Assembly: GCA_900547825.1 (NCBI GenBank)
Contig: URII01000023.1
Location: 1-35,150, forward strand
Direction of reading: 5' to 3'
Origin: an uncultured Porphyromonadaceae bacterium
GTDB taxonomy: Bacteria > Bacteroidota > Bacteroidia > Bacteroidales > Muribaculaceae
DNA: 35,150 nt
Part shown: piece after piece, positions 6,431 to 14,250 of the stretch
Numbering within the stretch: position 1 is the first letter of the stretch
Layout: every line of letters starts with the position of its first letter
Made by a program: the position numbers and the translations under genes
The notes under the pieces: generated by a model
What the model saw: only the letters and a program-made list of their open reading frames with translations
Databases searched by the model: none
What the model was told of the DNA's origin: nothing

Positions 6431-8707
6431 TCAGTTACGCGCCTGCACCGCCGCATCCACCACGGCAAACGCCATCAGGCTTACGATATCACGCACCGAC
6501 GAATCCGTGTTTATAAAGTGGATAGGCTTGTTAAGGCCCACCTGTATCGGGCCTACAGTCTCCCCTACACCCATTTCAAGCATAAGCCGGTAAGCGGTGT
6601 TGGCCGCATTCAGGTCAGGGAATATCAGAGTGTTCACATCGCGTCCCGCAATCTTTGTAAACGGATAGGCGGCATCACGCAACTCCTTGTTAAGCGCATA
6701 CTGCACCTGCATCTCGCCGTCTATCATCATATCCGGATAATCCTTGTGGAGCGCATCTATGGCCTCATGCACAGTGTTGCATTCGGCATTGTCGTTCGAG
6801 CCGAAATTGGAATACGACACCATGGCCATCACCGGATCATGAGCGAAATATTCCACGGCATAATTCGTCAGCCGGGCTATATCCACCAATGCCGCCTTGT
6901 CGCAGCACGCATTGATCATCGTGTCGGCAAGAAACAGAGTTCCCCGCTTGGTATTTATAATGTGCATGGCCGCAAAATGATCATAGCCGCTGCGTATGCC
7001 CACCACCTCGCGGGCAATCAGAGCCGGAGCGTGCGAACCCGAGTAAGTGCCTGCGATATATGCGTCGGCATCACCCTGCTCCACCATCATCATGCCGAAA
7101 TAGTTGCGGTTATACATCTTCTCGCGGGCCTCGGCAAGCGTCAGGCCGTTGCGGGCGCGCTTCGATGCAAGCACTTCGGCATAATGCTGGCGCCGTCCTG
7201 CCTCACTGTCATGCCGCAGGTCGAGTATCTCCACCCCCGTCAGGTCAAGCCCGAGACGCTTCGCCCGCTCCGTTATGCGCTCCACATTGCCCAGCACCAC
7301 CGGGCGGCATATTCCCTGGCGCAAAGCCGACACAGCCGCGCGGAGCATATTGTCCGTATTCCCTTCGCCGAGCACCACCCGCTTCGTGGAGTGCTGACGA
7401 GCCGAATCCGTAAGCTGCCGCACAAGCTTGTTGTCAAAGCCCATTATGCGCTGCAAGTGTTCGTCATACTCGCTCCAGTCCGTGATCGGACGCCGCGCCA
7501 CACCGCTCTCCATGGCCGCACGGGCCACTGCCGGGGCCACCACCCCGAGCAGCCGCGGATCAAGGGCCTTGGGCAGGATGTAGTCACGTCCGAACTTCAG
7601 ATTGTTCATATTGTAGGCAGCATTCACCACCGACGGCACCGGAAGTTTGGCAAGCGACGCTATGGCATACACCGCAGCAAGCTTCATCGGCTCGTTGATC
7701 GAAGTAGCCCCCGAATCGAGAGCCCCGCGGAATATATAGGGAAATCCCAATACATTGTTTATCTGGTTGGGATAGTCGCTGCGTCCTGTAGCCACTATAA
7801 TGTCGGGCCGTGCGGCCATAGCCTCCTCATATCCTATTTCAGGATCCGGATTGGCCAAGGCGAACACTATCGGCTTCGGCGCCATGGATCGCACCATCTC
7901 GGGCGTCACCACATCCTTCACCGACAGGCCGAGAAACACATCCGCATCCACCATAGCCTCGGCAAGCGTGGTTATGGGCCGCGATGTGGCAAACTCCCGC
8001 TTCTGGGCGTTCAGCCCCGTACGCGAAACGTTTATCACCCCCTTCGAGTCGCACATCACTATATTCTCCGGCTTCACACCGAGAGCTATATAGAGCCGCG
8101 TGCACGACACCGCGGCGGCTCCCGCCCCGTTCACAACGAGCCGTATGTCGCCTATGCGCTTGCCCTGCAGCTCCAACGCATTCAGAAGCCCGGCGCCCGA
8201 TATTATAGCCGTTCCGTGCTGATCGTCATGCATCACCGGTATCGGGCACTCCTCCTTCAGGCGCCGTTCTATCTCAAAACACTCCGGAGCCTTTATGTCC
8301 TCAAGGTTTATACCACCGAACGTAGGGGCTATCGCCTTGACAATCTCCACAAACTTGTCCGGATCCTTCTCGTTTATCTCTATGTCGAAACAGTCAAGGC
8401 CCGAAAATATCTTGAAAAGCAACGCCTTGCCCTCCATAACAGGCTTACCCGCCTCGGCCCCTATGTCGCCGAGCCCGAGCACAGCCGTGCCGTTCGAGAT
8501 CACGGCCACGAGATTGCCCTTGTCAGTGTAATCATAAGCCAGCGAAGGATCCTTCTGTATCGCAAGGCATGGATAAGCCACACCCGGCGAATATGCCAAG
8601 GCAAGGTCATGTTGGGTCGAATAAGGTTTTGTCGGAATGACTTCTATTTTCCCCGGCCGGGGATAGCGGTGATAGTCAAGTGCGCTTTTTTCAGTTACGG
8701 ATGGCAT
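6431..8707 (-). CDS. maeB: NADP-dependent malic enzyme with phosphotransacetylase-like C-terminal domain
   Basis: Oxidatively decarboxylates malate to pyruvate. The 758-residue protein is the large MaeB type: an N-terminal malic domain (LALAYSPGVAYPC, then FKIFSGLDCFDIEIN with metal/active-site acids), an NAD(P)-binding Rossmann domain (VVNGAGAAAVSC, about residue 192), and from about residue 430 a PTA_PTB-like domain (VVLGEGNTDNMLRAA), which in studied homologues is regulatory and binds acetyl-CoA rather than catalysing. The ATG is at 8707-8705, 46 bp downstream of rimM, so probably the last gene of the DUF4293-DUF4290-rimM-maeB run. A 778-codon open frame on the opposite strand is a codon-bias shadow. 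The bidirectional terminator lies just downstream. Confidence 0.95.
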   Translation of the reverse strand: MPSVTEKSALDYHRYPRPGKIEVIPTKPYSTQHDLALAYSPGVAYPCLAIQKDPSLAYDYTDKGNLVAVISNGTAVLGLGDIGAEAGKPVMEGKALLFKIFSGLDCFDIEINEKDPDKFVEIVKAIAPTFGGINLEDIKAPECFEIERRLKEECPIPVMHDDQHGTAIISGAGLLNALELQGKRIGDIRLVVNGAGAAAVSCTRLYIALGVKPENIVMCDSKGVINVSRTGLNAQKREFATSRPITTLAEAMVDADVFLGLSVKDVVTPEMVRSMAPKPIVFALANPDPEIGYEEAMAARPDIIVATGRSDYPNQINNVLGFPYIFRGALDSGATSINEPMKLAAVYAIASLAKLPVPSVVNAAYNMNNLKFGRDYILPKALDPRLLGVVAPAVARAAMESGVARRPITDWSEYDEHLQRIMGFDNKLVRQLTDSARQHSTKRVVLGEGNTDNMLRAAVSALRQGICRPVVLGNVERITERAKRLGLDLTGVEILDLRHDSEAGRRQHYAEVLASKRARNGLTLAEAREKMYNRNYFGMMMVEQGDADAYIAGTYSGSHAPALIAREVVGIRSGYDHFAAMHIINTKRGTLFLADTMINACCDKAALVDIARLTNYAVEYFAHDPVMAMVSYSNFGSNDNAECNTVHEAIDALHKDYPDMMIDGEMQVQYALNKELRDAAYPFTKIAGRDVNTLIFPDLNAANTAYRLMLEMGVGETVGPIQVGLNKPIHFINTDSSVRDIVSLMAFAVVDAAVQARN

Positions 8708-8753
8708 AGCCTGGAATTTATATTAGAATGAGAGATATGTTGAAAAATCAGTG

Positions 8754-9302
8754 TCAGTCAACACCCGGCAGTCCCGCAGGAAGATCCATCGTGATCACTC
8801 CCGCCTCCTGGTCAATCGCCTTGATCAGCTCCGGGGCAAGCGGAATCAGTACCTCGCCCCCCTCAGGTGTGTCTACAACAAAAAGAATATTGGCCGTGGA
8901 GTCATCTATATCCGTCACCTCACCGACACGCCGGCCACCCGCCTCGATGAAATACCCTATGAGGTCGGCCGCATACATGCCCTCCTGATCCTCGTCCGCA
9001 GCCTCTTCGGCAAGAGCCTCCTCCACGGCATGGTCCGAATCAAGCGCATACAGCGGCACATTCGAAAACGTCTTCACACTCCTTTCGTCCTCGAACCCCT
9101 CTATTTTCACAAGATAAGTGTCCCCTTGGCGGTGACGCGAAGTCTCTATGAAAAAAGGCACAGGTATATTGTCGCGGTCCACGACTATACAACGTAGATC
9201 CCCCGGGTCAAGGTTCACCGACAGCGTGGCCGAAATCTCGCCCTTGATCCCGTGGGGCTTGTTGAACTGCCCTATTTCCACCAGATGGATGCGCTCTATC
9301 AT
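8754..9302 (-). CDS. rimM: Ribosome maturation factor RimM
   Basis: RimM binds ribosomal protein S19 and assists 30S head maturation. The 182-residue protein has the N-terminal RimM barrel (VEIGQFNKPHGIKGEISA) and a C-terminal PRC-barrel (about residues 100-175: DLIGYFIEAGGRRVGEVTDI, then EVLIPLAPELI) and ends in the usual DLPAGLPGVD. Its ATG shares an ATGA overlap with the stop of the DUF4290 gene, indicating translational coupling. In many bacteria rimM sits with trmD or rpsP; here it does not. Confidence 0.95.
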   Translation of the reverse strand: MIERIHLVEIGQFNKPHGIKGEISATLSVNLDPGDLRCIVVDRDNIPVPFFIETSRHRQGDTYLVKIEGFEDERSVKTFSNVPLYALDSDHAVEEALAEEAADEDQEGMYAADLIGYFIEAGGRRVGEVTDIDDSTANILFVVDTPEGGEVLIPLAPELIKAIDQEAGVITMDLPAGLPGVD

Positions 9303-9898
9303 TTCTTGCGTTTTTTCTTCTGTGCCACAGGAGCAGCCACCACCTTGAACTCATGCAGGCGGCACGTGTCCGTCGACAGATTTATAGCCCCGTGCGACAG
9401 CATTGCCAGATCCTTGAACACCCGCGCGTCGTCAGCCCCCTCCTTGTTTACCGTCAGGAGCTGCTTCTTCATCTGGTGCGCCAGCAGCATCACCAGTTCC
9501 TCACACTCGGGACCCTCCTCCATGGCCGCAGCCTTGGAGATCATGCGCTGGAGCGACTTCCCGTAATGCCGGTAAGCCAGCTGCGAAGCCGTGTAAGGCA
9601 CCTTCTCGGGCGGCACCGACCGCTCATCAGTCGAAGCCATATCGTCATACGGATAATCTATATCCAATTCAAAACCGCTCATTATGGCGAGATGGTCCCA
9701 CAGCTTGCGCTTGAAATCCTCAGGCTCGCGGGTATTGTTCTTCTTCATGAGCGTATGCATCGCGCTGACAATCGACCGCGCGCAATGATTGCGCTCCTCC
9801 CGGTCCTCGATCGTCAGGCAGTAATCGATCATATTCTGGATATTGCGGCCATATTCGGGCAGCACCAGATGCTTGAGCTGTGTATTGTAAGTGAGCAT
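9299..9898 (-). CDS. DUF4290 family protein
   Basis: A 199-residue soluble protein matching the Bacteroidetes-restricted DUF4290 family, recognised from its opening (TYNTQLKHLVLPEYGRNIQ) and helical content. It has no signal peptide or membrane segment and ends in a lysine-rich tail (KKKRKK). Function is unknown. Its position between a membrane DUF4293 gene and rimM, with a 4-bp overlap into rimM, suggests a link to translation or ribosome assembly, but that is inference. The ATG at 9898 is 20 bp from the upstream stop. Confidence 0.8.
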   Translation of the reverse strand: MLTYNTQLKHLVLPEYGRNIQNMIDYCLTIEDREERNHCARSIVSAMHTLMKKNNTREPEDFKRKLWDHLAIMSGFELDIDYPYDDMASTDERSVPPEKVPYTASQLAYRHYGKSLQRMISKAAAMEEGPECEELVMLLAHQMKKQLLTVNKEGADDARVFKDLAMLSHGAINLSTDTCRLHEFKVVAAPVAQKKKRKK

Positions 9899-9918
9899 TA
9901 TCCTAAATAATAAGCCGG

Positions 9919-10344
9919 TTAACGCAAACGGTCGTAACTCCTCAGCAGCTTGTGGTCGCGTGCTATCAGCCCCGCCGAAATGCGGCCCGCCACAAACGCC
10001 CCGGCAGGCAGCCAGGCCGTCAGCCAGTTTATCGCATAAGCCCCCTGGCCGTCAGTGATAGTGTATATGAAAAACGCCTCAAGACACAGCGACACCACCG
10101 CCAGCCCGTTGGCCAACGACACAAACAGCCTCTGAGGCTTGAAAGCCTTGAAAAGAAAAATCGACGTAAGATATCCTATCCCCGTAAGCGACACCGGAAT
10201 CGCAAGCCCCCATATCGTCAGCGGCTTGAACCCCTGCAAAGCCCCGTCGGCCTGCGTCACCTCCACCACCGGGAACACCAGAAACAGAATCATCATCATA
10301 GCGGCGACAAACAACGTCACCGACTGCCATCGTTGTATTACCAT
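9919..10344 (-). CDS. DUF4293 family membrane protein
   Basis: A 141-residue protein with four predicted transmembrane segments (about 8-27, 42-65, 73-96 and 107-128) and a charged C-terminal end (ARDHKLLRSYDRLR). It begins MVIQRWQSVTLF, the conserved start of the Bacteroidetes DUF4293 family. Inner membrane, function unknown. It is the first gene of the DUF4293-DUF4290-rimM-maeB run, with a -7 element about 50 bp upstream of its ATG. Confidence 0.75.
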   Translation of the reverse strand: MVIQRWQSVTLFVAAMMMILFLVFPVVEVTQADGALQGFKPLTIWGLAIPVSLTGIGYLTSIFLFKAFKPQRLFVSLANGLAVVSLCLEAFFIYTITDGQGAYAINWLTAWLPAGAFVAGRISAGLIARDHKLLRSYDRLR

Positions 10345-10391
10345 AACAAATTGATTTTCTTACACATTTATAAACTCGTTTTACCGATATG

Positions 10392-10399
10392 CAAATTTA
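10392..10399 (-). promoter_or_regulatory. -7 element upstream of the DUF4293 gene
   Basis: TAAATTTG reads on the minus strand at 10399-10392, preceding C. I see no good TTG at the expected -33 distance, so this is a partial match. It would start transcription about 40 nt before the ATG at 10344. Confidence 0.5.
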
Positions 10400-10432
10400 A
10401 GCAAAATCTCCGAAACCATCATAATCCACCCG

Positions 10433-10463
10433 TTGCATATCCCCCAACAAATCCCTAAATTTG
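10433..10463 (+). promoter_or_regulatory. Promoter of the four-helix-bundle gene
   Basis: TTG at 10433-10435, a 20-bp spacer and TAAATTTG at 10456-10463. The transcript would begin near 10470, exactly at the first unit of the 9-nt repeat array, so the array forms the 5' leader. Confidence 0.7.
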
Positions 10464-10470
10464 CCCCTTT

Positions 10471-10497
10471 AAGGACCTTAAAGACCCTAAAGACCCT
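10471..10497 (+). repeat. Three tandem 9-nt units (AARGACCYT) upstream of the four-helix-bundle gene
   Basis: AAGGACCTT (10471-10479), AAAGACCCT (10480-10488) and AAAGACCCT (10489-10497) follow head to tail. The related units AATGACTCT and AATGACCCT occur downstream of the gene at 11068-11085. Confidence 0.85.
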
Positions 10498-10520
10498 TAC
10501 CCCTCAATCCCCCTCCCCCA

Positions 10521-11072
10521 ATGCCCAAGCTCCTGCGCACCACCGGCAATTACAAAAATTTGCTGTCATATCAGAAAGCTGATGTGATCTTTCAAATCAC
10601 ATGCCACTTCTGCACTCATTTTTTAAGCCGTGGTGACCGTACAGTGGATCAGATGATACAAGCCGCGCGCAGCGGCAAACAGAACATCGTGGAGGGTTGT
10701 GCCGCCTCCGCTACCTCTGCAAAGACCGAGATCAGACTTATCAATGTAGCGAAAGCGAGCCTGAAAGAACTACTCGAAGACTATGAGGACTACCTTAAAA
10801 TCCACCAAAAACCGCAATGGCAGAAAGGGAGCGTTGAATTCGAGGCCATGCGGCGCATAGGCACAGAGCACAACGAAGCCTCATTCTTCATGAAGTTGAT
10901 AGAAACCCGTCCGCCCGAAACCATAGCCAACATGGCCATCATATTGATAAACCAGGCCGATTATCTCCTCTTCCGCCAACTCGAACGCCTCTCAAAAGAC
11001 TTCCTGGAAAACGGCAGCTTCTCCGAGCGCATGGCCACCCTCCGCCGCCAGTACCGCACCTCTAACCAATGA
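10521..11072 (+). CDS. Four-helix-bundle protein (S23/IVS-like superfamily)
   Basis: A 183-residue, mostly helical protein of the four-helix-bundle group, related to proteins encoded by 23S rRNA intervening sequences and, more distantly, to Avd of diversity-generating retroelements. Family-typical stretches are YQKADVIFQIT near the start, then DQMIQAARSGKQNIVEG and KASLKELLEDYEDYL (residues roughly 55-95). The second half carries a 'suffix' region (EAMRRIG, then a hydrophobic MAIILINQADYLLFRQL helix). No catalytic motif is present. It stands alone, convergent to bioD with only 36 bp between stops and no obvious terminator. Its flanks carry related 9-nt repeats. Function is unknown; nucleic-acid binding is inferred from relatives. 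Confidence 0.75.
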   Translation: MPKLLRTTGNYKNLLSYQKADVIFQITCHFCTHFLSRGDRTVDQMIQAARSGKQNIVEGCAASATSAKTEIRLINVAKASLKELLEDYEDYLKIHQKPQWQKGSVEFEAMRRIGTEHNEASFFMKLIETRPPETIANMAIILINQADYLLFRQLERLSKDFLENGSFSERMATLRRQYRTSNQ

Positions 11073-11085
11073 CTCTAATGACCCT
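11068..11085 (+). repeat. Two tandem 9-nt units downstream of the four-helix-bundle gene
   Basis: AATGACTCT (11068-11076) and AATGACCCT (11077-11085) overlap the stop codon of the gene. With the following ACCCC they mirror CTAAAGACCCTTACCCC at 10487-10503 as a near direct repeat. Confidence 0.8.
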
Positions 11086-11108
11086 ACCCCCCTTACGTGC
11101 ATTCCCTA

Positions 11109-11750
11109 TCAATATCGGAGGGAGGGGACTTCGAGGAAGGGGGCCGTGGGGAAGCGGCAGGCGACGGTGCGGCGCAGGTAGCTTTTCGTGTCGGGGGCTA
11201 TTACAGGGTCGTTGTCGAAATGGCTGTTGTAGATCAGCGAATGGAGCGTCAGGCCACGGCGCTCTATGGCCTCAAGTGCCAACAGTGTGTGGCTGATGGA
11301 GCCGAGGCGTGCGTTGGTCACAAGGGCCACAGGCAGATTGCGGCTCACGGGATAGTCGATCGTCAGCATATCGTCGGTAAGCGGCACCATCAGCCCTCCG
11401 GCACCCTCCACAAGCACCACGTCGTAGCGCTCTGCCAGAATGGCCGTGCTGCGGTCAATCGCGTCAAAATCAATTGTGCGCCCGTCAATTGCCGCTGCAA
11501 GATGCGGCGAGGCCGGATAGGTGAATATAACCGGCGAAGTGGTGAGATCCTTGTCCTCCGGAAGCGGGCCGATGCCCATTATGCGGCGGTGCACCTCAAT
11601 ATCCTCCGAACGGCCCGTATTACCGGTTTGGATAAATTTCTGCGTGGCCACTGTCAGCCCCTGATCCATATAACGGCGGGCGAGCCAGCCGGTGGCATAG
11701 CTTTTGCCCGCATCTGTGTCAATACCTGATATAAAGATTGTCAACGACAT
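11109..11750 (-). CDS. bioD: Dethiobiotin synthetase
   Basis: BioD carboxylates and closes the ureido ring of 7,8-diaminopelargonate using ATP and CO2, giving dethiobiotin. The 213-residue product shows the P-loop ISGIDTDAGKSYATGW (residues 7-22; GTDTxxGKT in most homologues) and the second conserved stretch VLVEGAGGLMVPL. Length fits the family. The ATG lies 10 bp inside the end of bioGC, so translation is likely coupled. It is the last gene of the carAB-bioA-bioF-bioGC-bioD run. bioB, needed for the final sulfur insertion, is not in this window. Confidence 0.93.
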   Translation of the reverse strand: MSLTIFISGIDTDAGKSYATGWLARRYMDQGLTVATQKFIQTGNTGRSEDIEVHRRIMGIGPLPEDKDLTTSPVIFTYPASPHLAAAIDGRTIDFDAIDRSTAILAERYDVVLVEGAGGLMVPLTDDMLTIDYPVSRNLPVALVTNARLGSISHTLLALEAIERRGLTLHSLIYNSHFDNDPVIAPDTKSYLRRTVACRFPTAPFLEVPSLRY

Positions 11751-13111
11751 GGTTTCTTTCTGAAAATTATGTAATGAGGCCGGTAAACGAGCGTGACACG
11801 CCCGTCGGAATCACGCGGATAATCCCGGAGTATGCGCCGCGCTCCCACAGCAGCCTCAGGGCCCGACATAAGGGAATTCACACCTGAAAGTTTAAGGTGA
11901 CGGAGCATCTGCGCGGGCGAGCTGAAAGTGACTGGCAGTGTCTCGGTCACATCCGCAAGCCATTCCGCCCCTTCAATCCGCATCACGGCGGGAAAATTCA
12001 GCGAACGCCCCGTGATACTGTTAAGGGCCGCGAAATGGTCAGGCGCGAAAGTGGAAAACACCCCGAAGCCGCCCGGACGGAGCACACGCACCACCTCGGC
12101 AAAAAATGCGTTAAGCGAATTGAACCACTGCACCGCCGAAGCCCCGGCCACTACATCCACCGACTCATCAGGCAGCGAGCGTATGGCCGTCTCCGCATCG
12201 CAGGCTTCCACCCCAGTGCTCGATTCATACAGATCCCAGAGCCTGAGCGAGGAGGGATGCAACCGCTGGCTATACAACGATGTGAAATATCCTGTTCCCA
12301 CACCCACTTCCACCACCGTGCCTCCCGGCATAGGGTTCTGCGCCTCCCACAGCTCCATAAGCCGCCACGCTATGGCCTGCTGCGGAGCCGACTCCGAGGG
12401 ATAAGTGGAAGCCGCGTCGCTGAACTTCTGCCTCACAAGCTCCTTCTCCACAAGCCAGCGGTCAATGATCGCGGCAAAATCAGGATAATGGGCGCCGTCA
12501 ACGCTCTCACAGGCAGCTATTCCCTCCCATGCCTTACGCTGATTGTCATACGGGATTATGGCGTCACCACGGCTGAGAGCCACAGCATCAAACTGCGCTG
12601 CCAACCTGCGTTCCTCCACACCCTCCGGCACAGGCATGGCGGCTATGGCCCGCAATTCCTCTTTGAGTTCCTCTATCTCACGGTGCGGCATAACCGCCTT
12701 GAACCGTTCCATTGAGGCAGCATCCGGCATCATGCGCCGGTAAAATTTCAGCAGCCGCCGCGGCTCAAGCGAGTCATGCGTGCCTTGGAATATATCGTAG
12801 GGAATGCCACGACGGTCATCCACCGGGTGCAGGGTGCCGTTCACAGCCACAGCAAGAGTCACAGGCAGTCCGTGGCCGGAAACAAGGAAGCGGGCGGCCG
12901 GAAGCACACCCCACGACCACGCCACCACACAAAGCTCGGAATAATGGCCGAGAGCCGCAAAGTCAAGTGTGTCCGTGCGGTAATCCCAGATCACGAAAAT
13001 ATCATAACCTGCCTTATTCAGCCCCTCGAAAGGACGTTCATCCATGCCCCATCCGGCAAAGAGAACCAATGCCCGTGCGTTTCCTGATCCGCTGACTCGT
13101 GCTATATTCAT
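11741..13111 (-). CDS. bioGC: Fusion of BioG (pimeloyl-ACP methyl ester esterase) and BioC (malonyl-ACP O-methyltransferase)
   Basis: A 456-residue bifunctional protein. Residues 1 to about 220 form a BioG-type (DUF452) alpha/beta hydrolase: FAGWGMDERPF near residue 18, nucleophile Ser66 in AWSWG, and likely triad partners Asp183 and His208 (DGAHYPDFA). Residues from about 225 form a BioC-type methyltransferase: the RQKFSDAASTY entry helix and SAM-binding motif EVGVGTG at 268-274. BioC methylates malonyl-ACP so that fatty acid enzymes can elongate it, and BioG removes the methyl group from pimeloyl-ACP. Having both opening and closing steps on one chain is known in some Bacteroidetes. Overlaps bioF by 4 bp (ATGA) and bioD by 10 bp. 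Confidence 0.92.
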   Translation of the reverse strand: MNIARVSGSGNARALVLFAGWGMDERPFEGLNKAGYDIFVIWDYRTDTLDFAALGHYSELCVVAWSWGVLPAARFLVSGHGLPVTLAVAVNGTLHPVDDRRGIPYDIFQGTHDSLEPRRLLKFYRRMMPDAASMERFKAVMPHREIEELKEELRAIAAMPVPEGVEERRLAAQFDAVALSRGDAIIPYDNQRKAWEGIAACESVDGAHYPDFAAIIDRWLVEKELVRQKFSDAASTYPSESAPQQAIAWRLMELWEAQNPMPGGTVVEVGVGTGYFTSLYSQRLHPSSLRLWDLYESSTGVEACDAETAIRSLPDESVDVVAGASAVQWFNSLNAFFAEVVRVLRPGGFGVFSTFAPDHFAALNSITGRSLNFPAVMRIEGAEWLADVTETLPVTFSSPAQMLRHLKLSGVNSLMSGPEAAVGARRILRDYPRDSDGRVTLVYRPHYIIFRKKPCR

Positions 13112-14250
13112 TTCACAGAAGTTTCGGACAGTGCTGATTTCAGAAGCGACACATCACCGGGAGTCATGGCCGCATTGAGGCTTATGCGCAGGCGTTCCGT
13201 GCCTGGGGGAACAGTCGGGGTACGGATCGGGAGCACCTTCACACCCCGTTTCAGGAATTCGTTGGACAGGGCCACAGCCCTCTCCGCGCTTCCGGTAACG
13301 AGAGGCACGATATGGCCCGGCTGCACAGGCCGGTCAGGACACACCGCATTGACAGCCCCGGCAACCTCCCGGGCCGTATCACGCAACCGGGCGCGCTCGG
13401 TGTCCATACCCGCCATGACATCCATCATGACGCGCGTCCAGGCCACATTTACAGGTGGGAGTGAAGTGGAGAATATCAGTGAACGGGACCGGTTGACGGA
13501 CAGCTCACGCAGCACGGGCGGCATCACCGCAAATGCTCCCACCGAAGCAAGCGCCTTGCCGAATGTACCCACGGTTATATCCACCTTTCCGGCAACTTCC
13601 GGCTCCATTGTCAGGCCGAGACCGGCCGGCCCCTCCACTCCGAGGGCATGTGCCTCGTCAACATAGAGCAGCACTCCCGGAGCCGAACGGCGTATTTCGA
13701 CAAGACGCTCTATATCGGCCCTGTCGCCGTCCATGCTGTAAACGGATTCGGCCACAATGAGAATGGTGGCTACAGTGTTGTCGGCGGTATATTTAGCCAC
13801 AAGGCGTTCAAGATGGCTGTAATCGTTGTGGCGCCAGCGCTCAAACCGGCATTTCGACAGCATTATGCCGTCAATTATGCTGGCATGCACAAGCCGGTCG
13901 GCGAGTATGACAGTATCGGACTGCTCCGTCAATGCCGGTATCAGTCCCGAATTGGCATGATACCCGCTGTTGAACAACAGTGCGGAGCGGCCTCCATACA
14001 GATCCTCAAGCTTTGCTTCAAGACGTGAATATTCCTCCTGCTGCGCCGCGAGCAACCTTGAGGCCGATGATGTGAACGGCAGCCGGCGCACAGCCTCCGA
14101 ATCAAGAAACTGCATTCTGAGGTCATCGCGCCGCGCCAGCCCGAGATAATCGTTGCCTGTCAGGTCAAGCAGATCCCCGGCGTATACCTTGGGAATGGTG
14201 CGGTAATTGCCGCGCCTTCTGAGGTCATCGAGCAGCGCATCAGGATTCAT
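13108..14250 (-). CDS. bioF: 8-amino-7-oxononanoate synthase
   Basis: PLP enzyme joining pimeloyl thioester with L-alanine to give KAPA. I place the start at ATG 14250-14248 (380 residues, MNPDALLDDLRRRGNY), because it overlaps the bioA stop as ATGA. The longer open frame to 14277 begins with TTG and overlaps bioA by 31 bp. Visible family features are LTGNDYLGLARR near the start, FNSGYHANSGLIPAL, DEAHALGVEGPAGLG (PLP-contacting Asp/His) and the Schiff-base lysine in GTFGKALASVGAF. Its stop overlaps the bioGC start by 4 bp. Confidence 0.93.
   Translation of the reverse strand: MNPDALLDDLRRRGNYRTIPKVYAGDLLDLTGNDYLGLARRDDLRMQFLDSEAVRRLPFTSSASRLLAAQQEEYSRLEAKLEDLYGGRSALLFNSGYHANSGLIPALTEQSDTVILADRLVHASIIDGIMLSKCRFERWRHNDYSHLERLVAKYTADNTVATILIVAESVYSMDGDRADIERLVEIRRSAPGVLLYVDEAHALGVEGPAGLGLTMEPEVAGKVDITVGTFGKALASVGAFAVMPPVLRELSVNRSRSLIFSTSLPPVNVAWTRVMMDVMAGMDTERARLRDTAREVAGAVNAVCPDRPVQPGHIVPLVTGSAERAVALSNEFLKRGVKVLPIRTPTVPPGTERLRISLNAAMTPGDVSLLKSALSETSVK

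Noticed and set aside
6395..8731. 778-codon open frame on the plus strand opposite maeB
   Set aside because: Fully antisense to a clear malic enzyme. Its product is rich in His, Arg and Tyr with no family resemblance, as expected from reading G/C-biased codons backwards.
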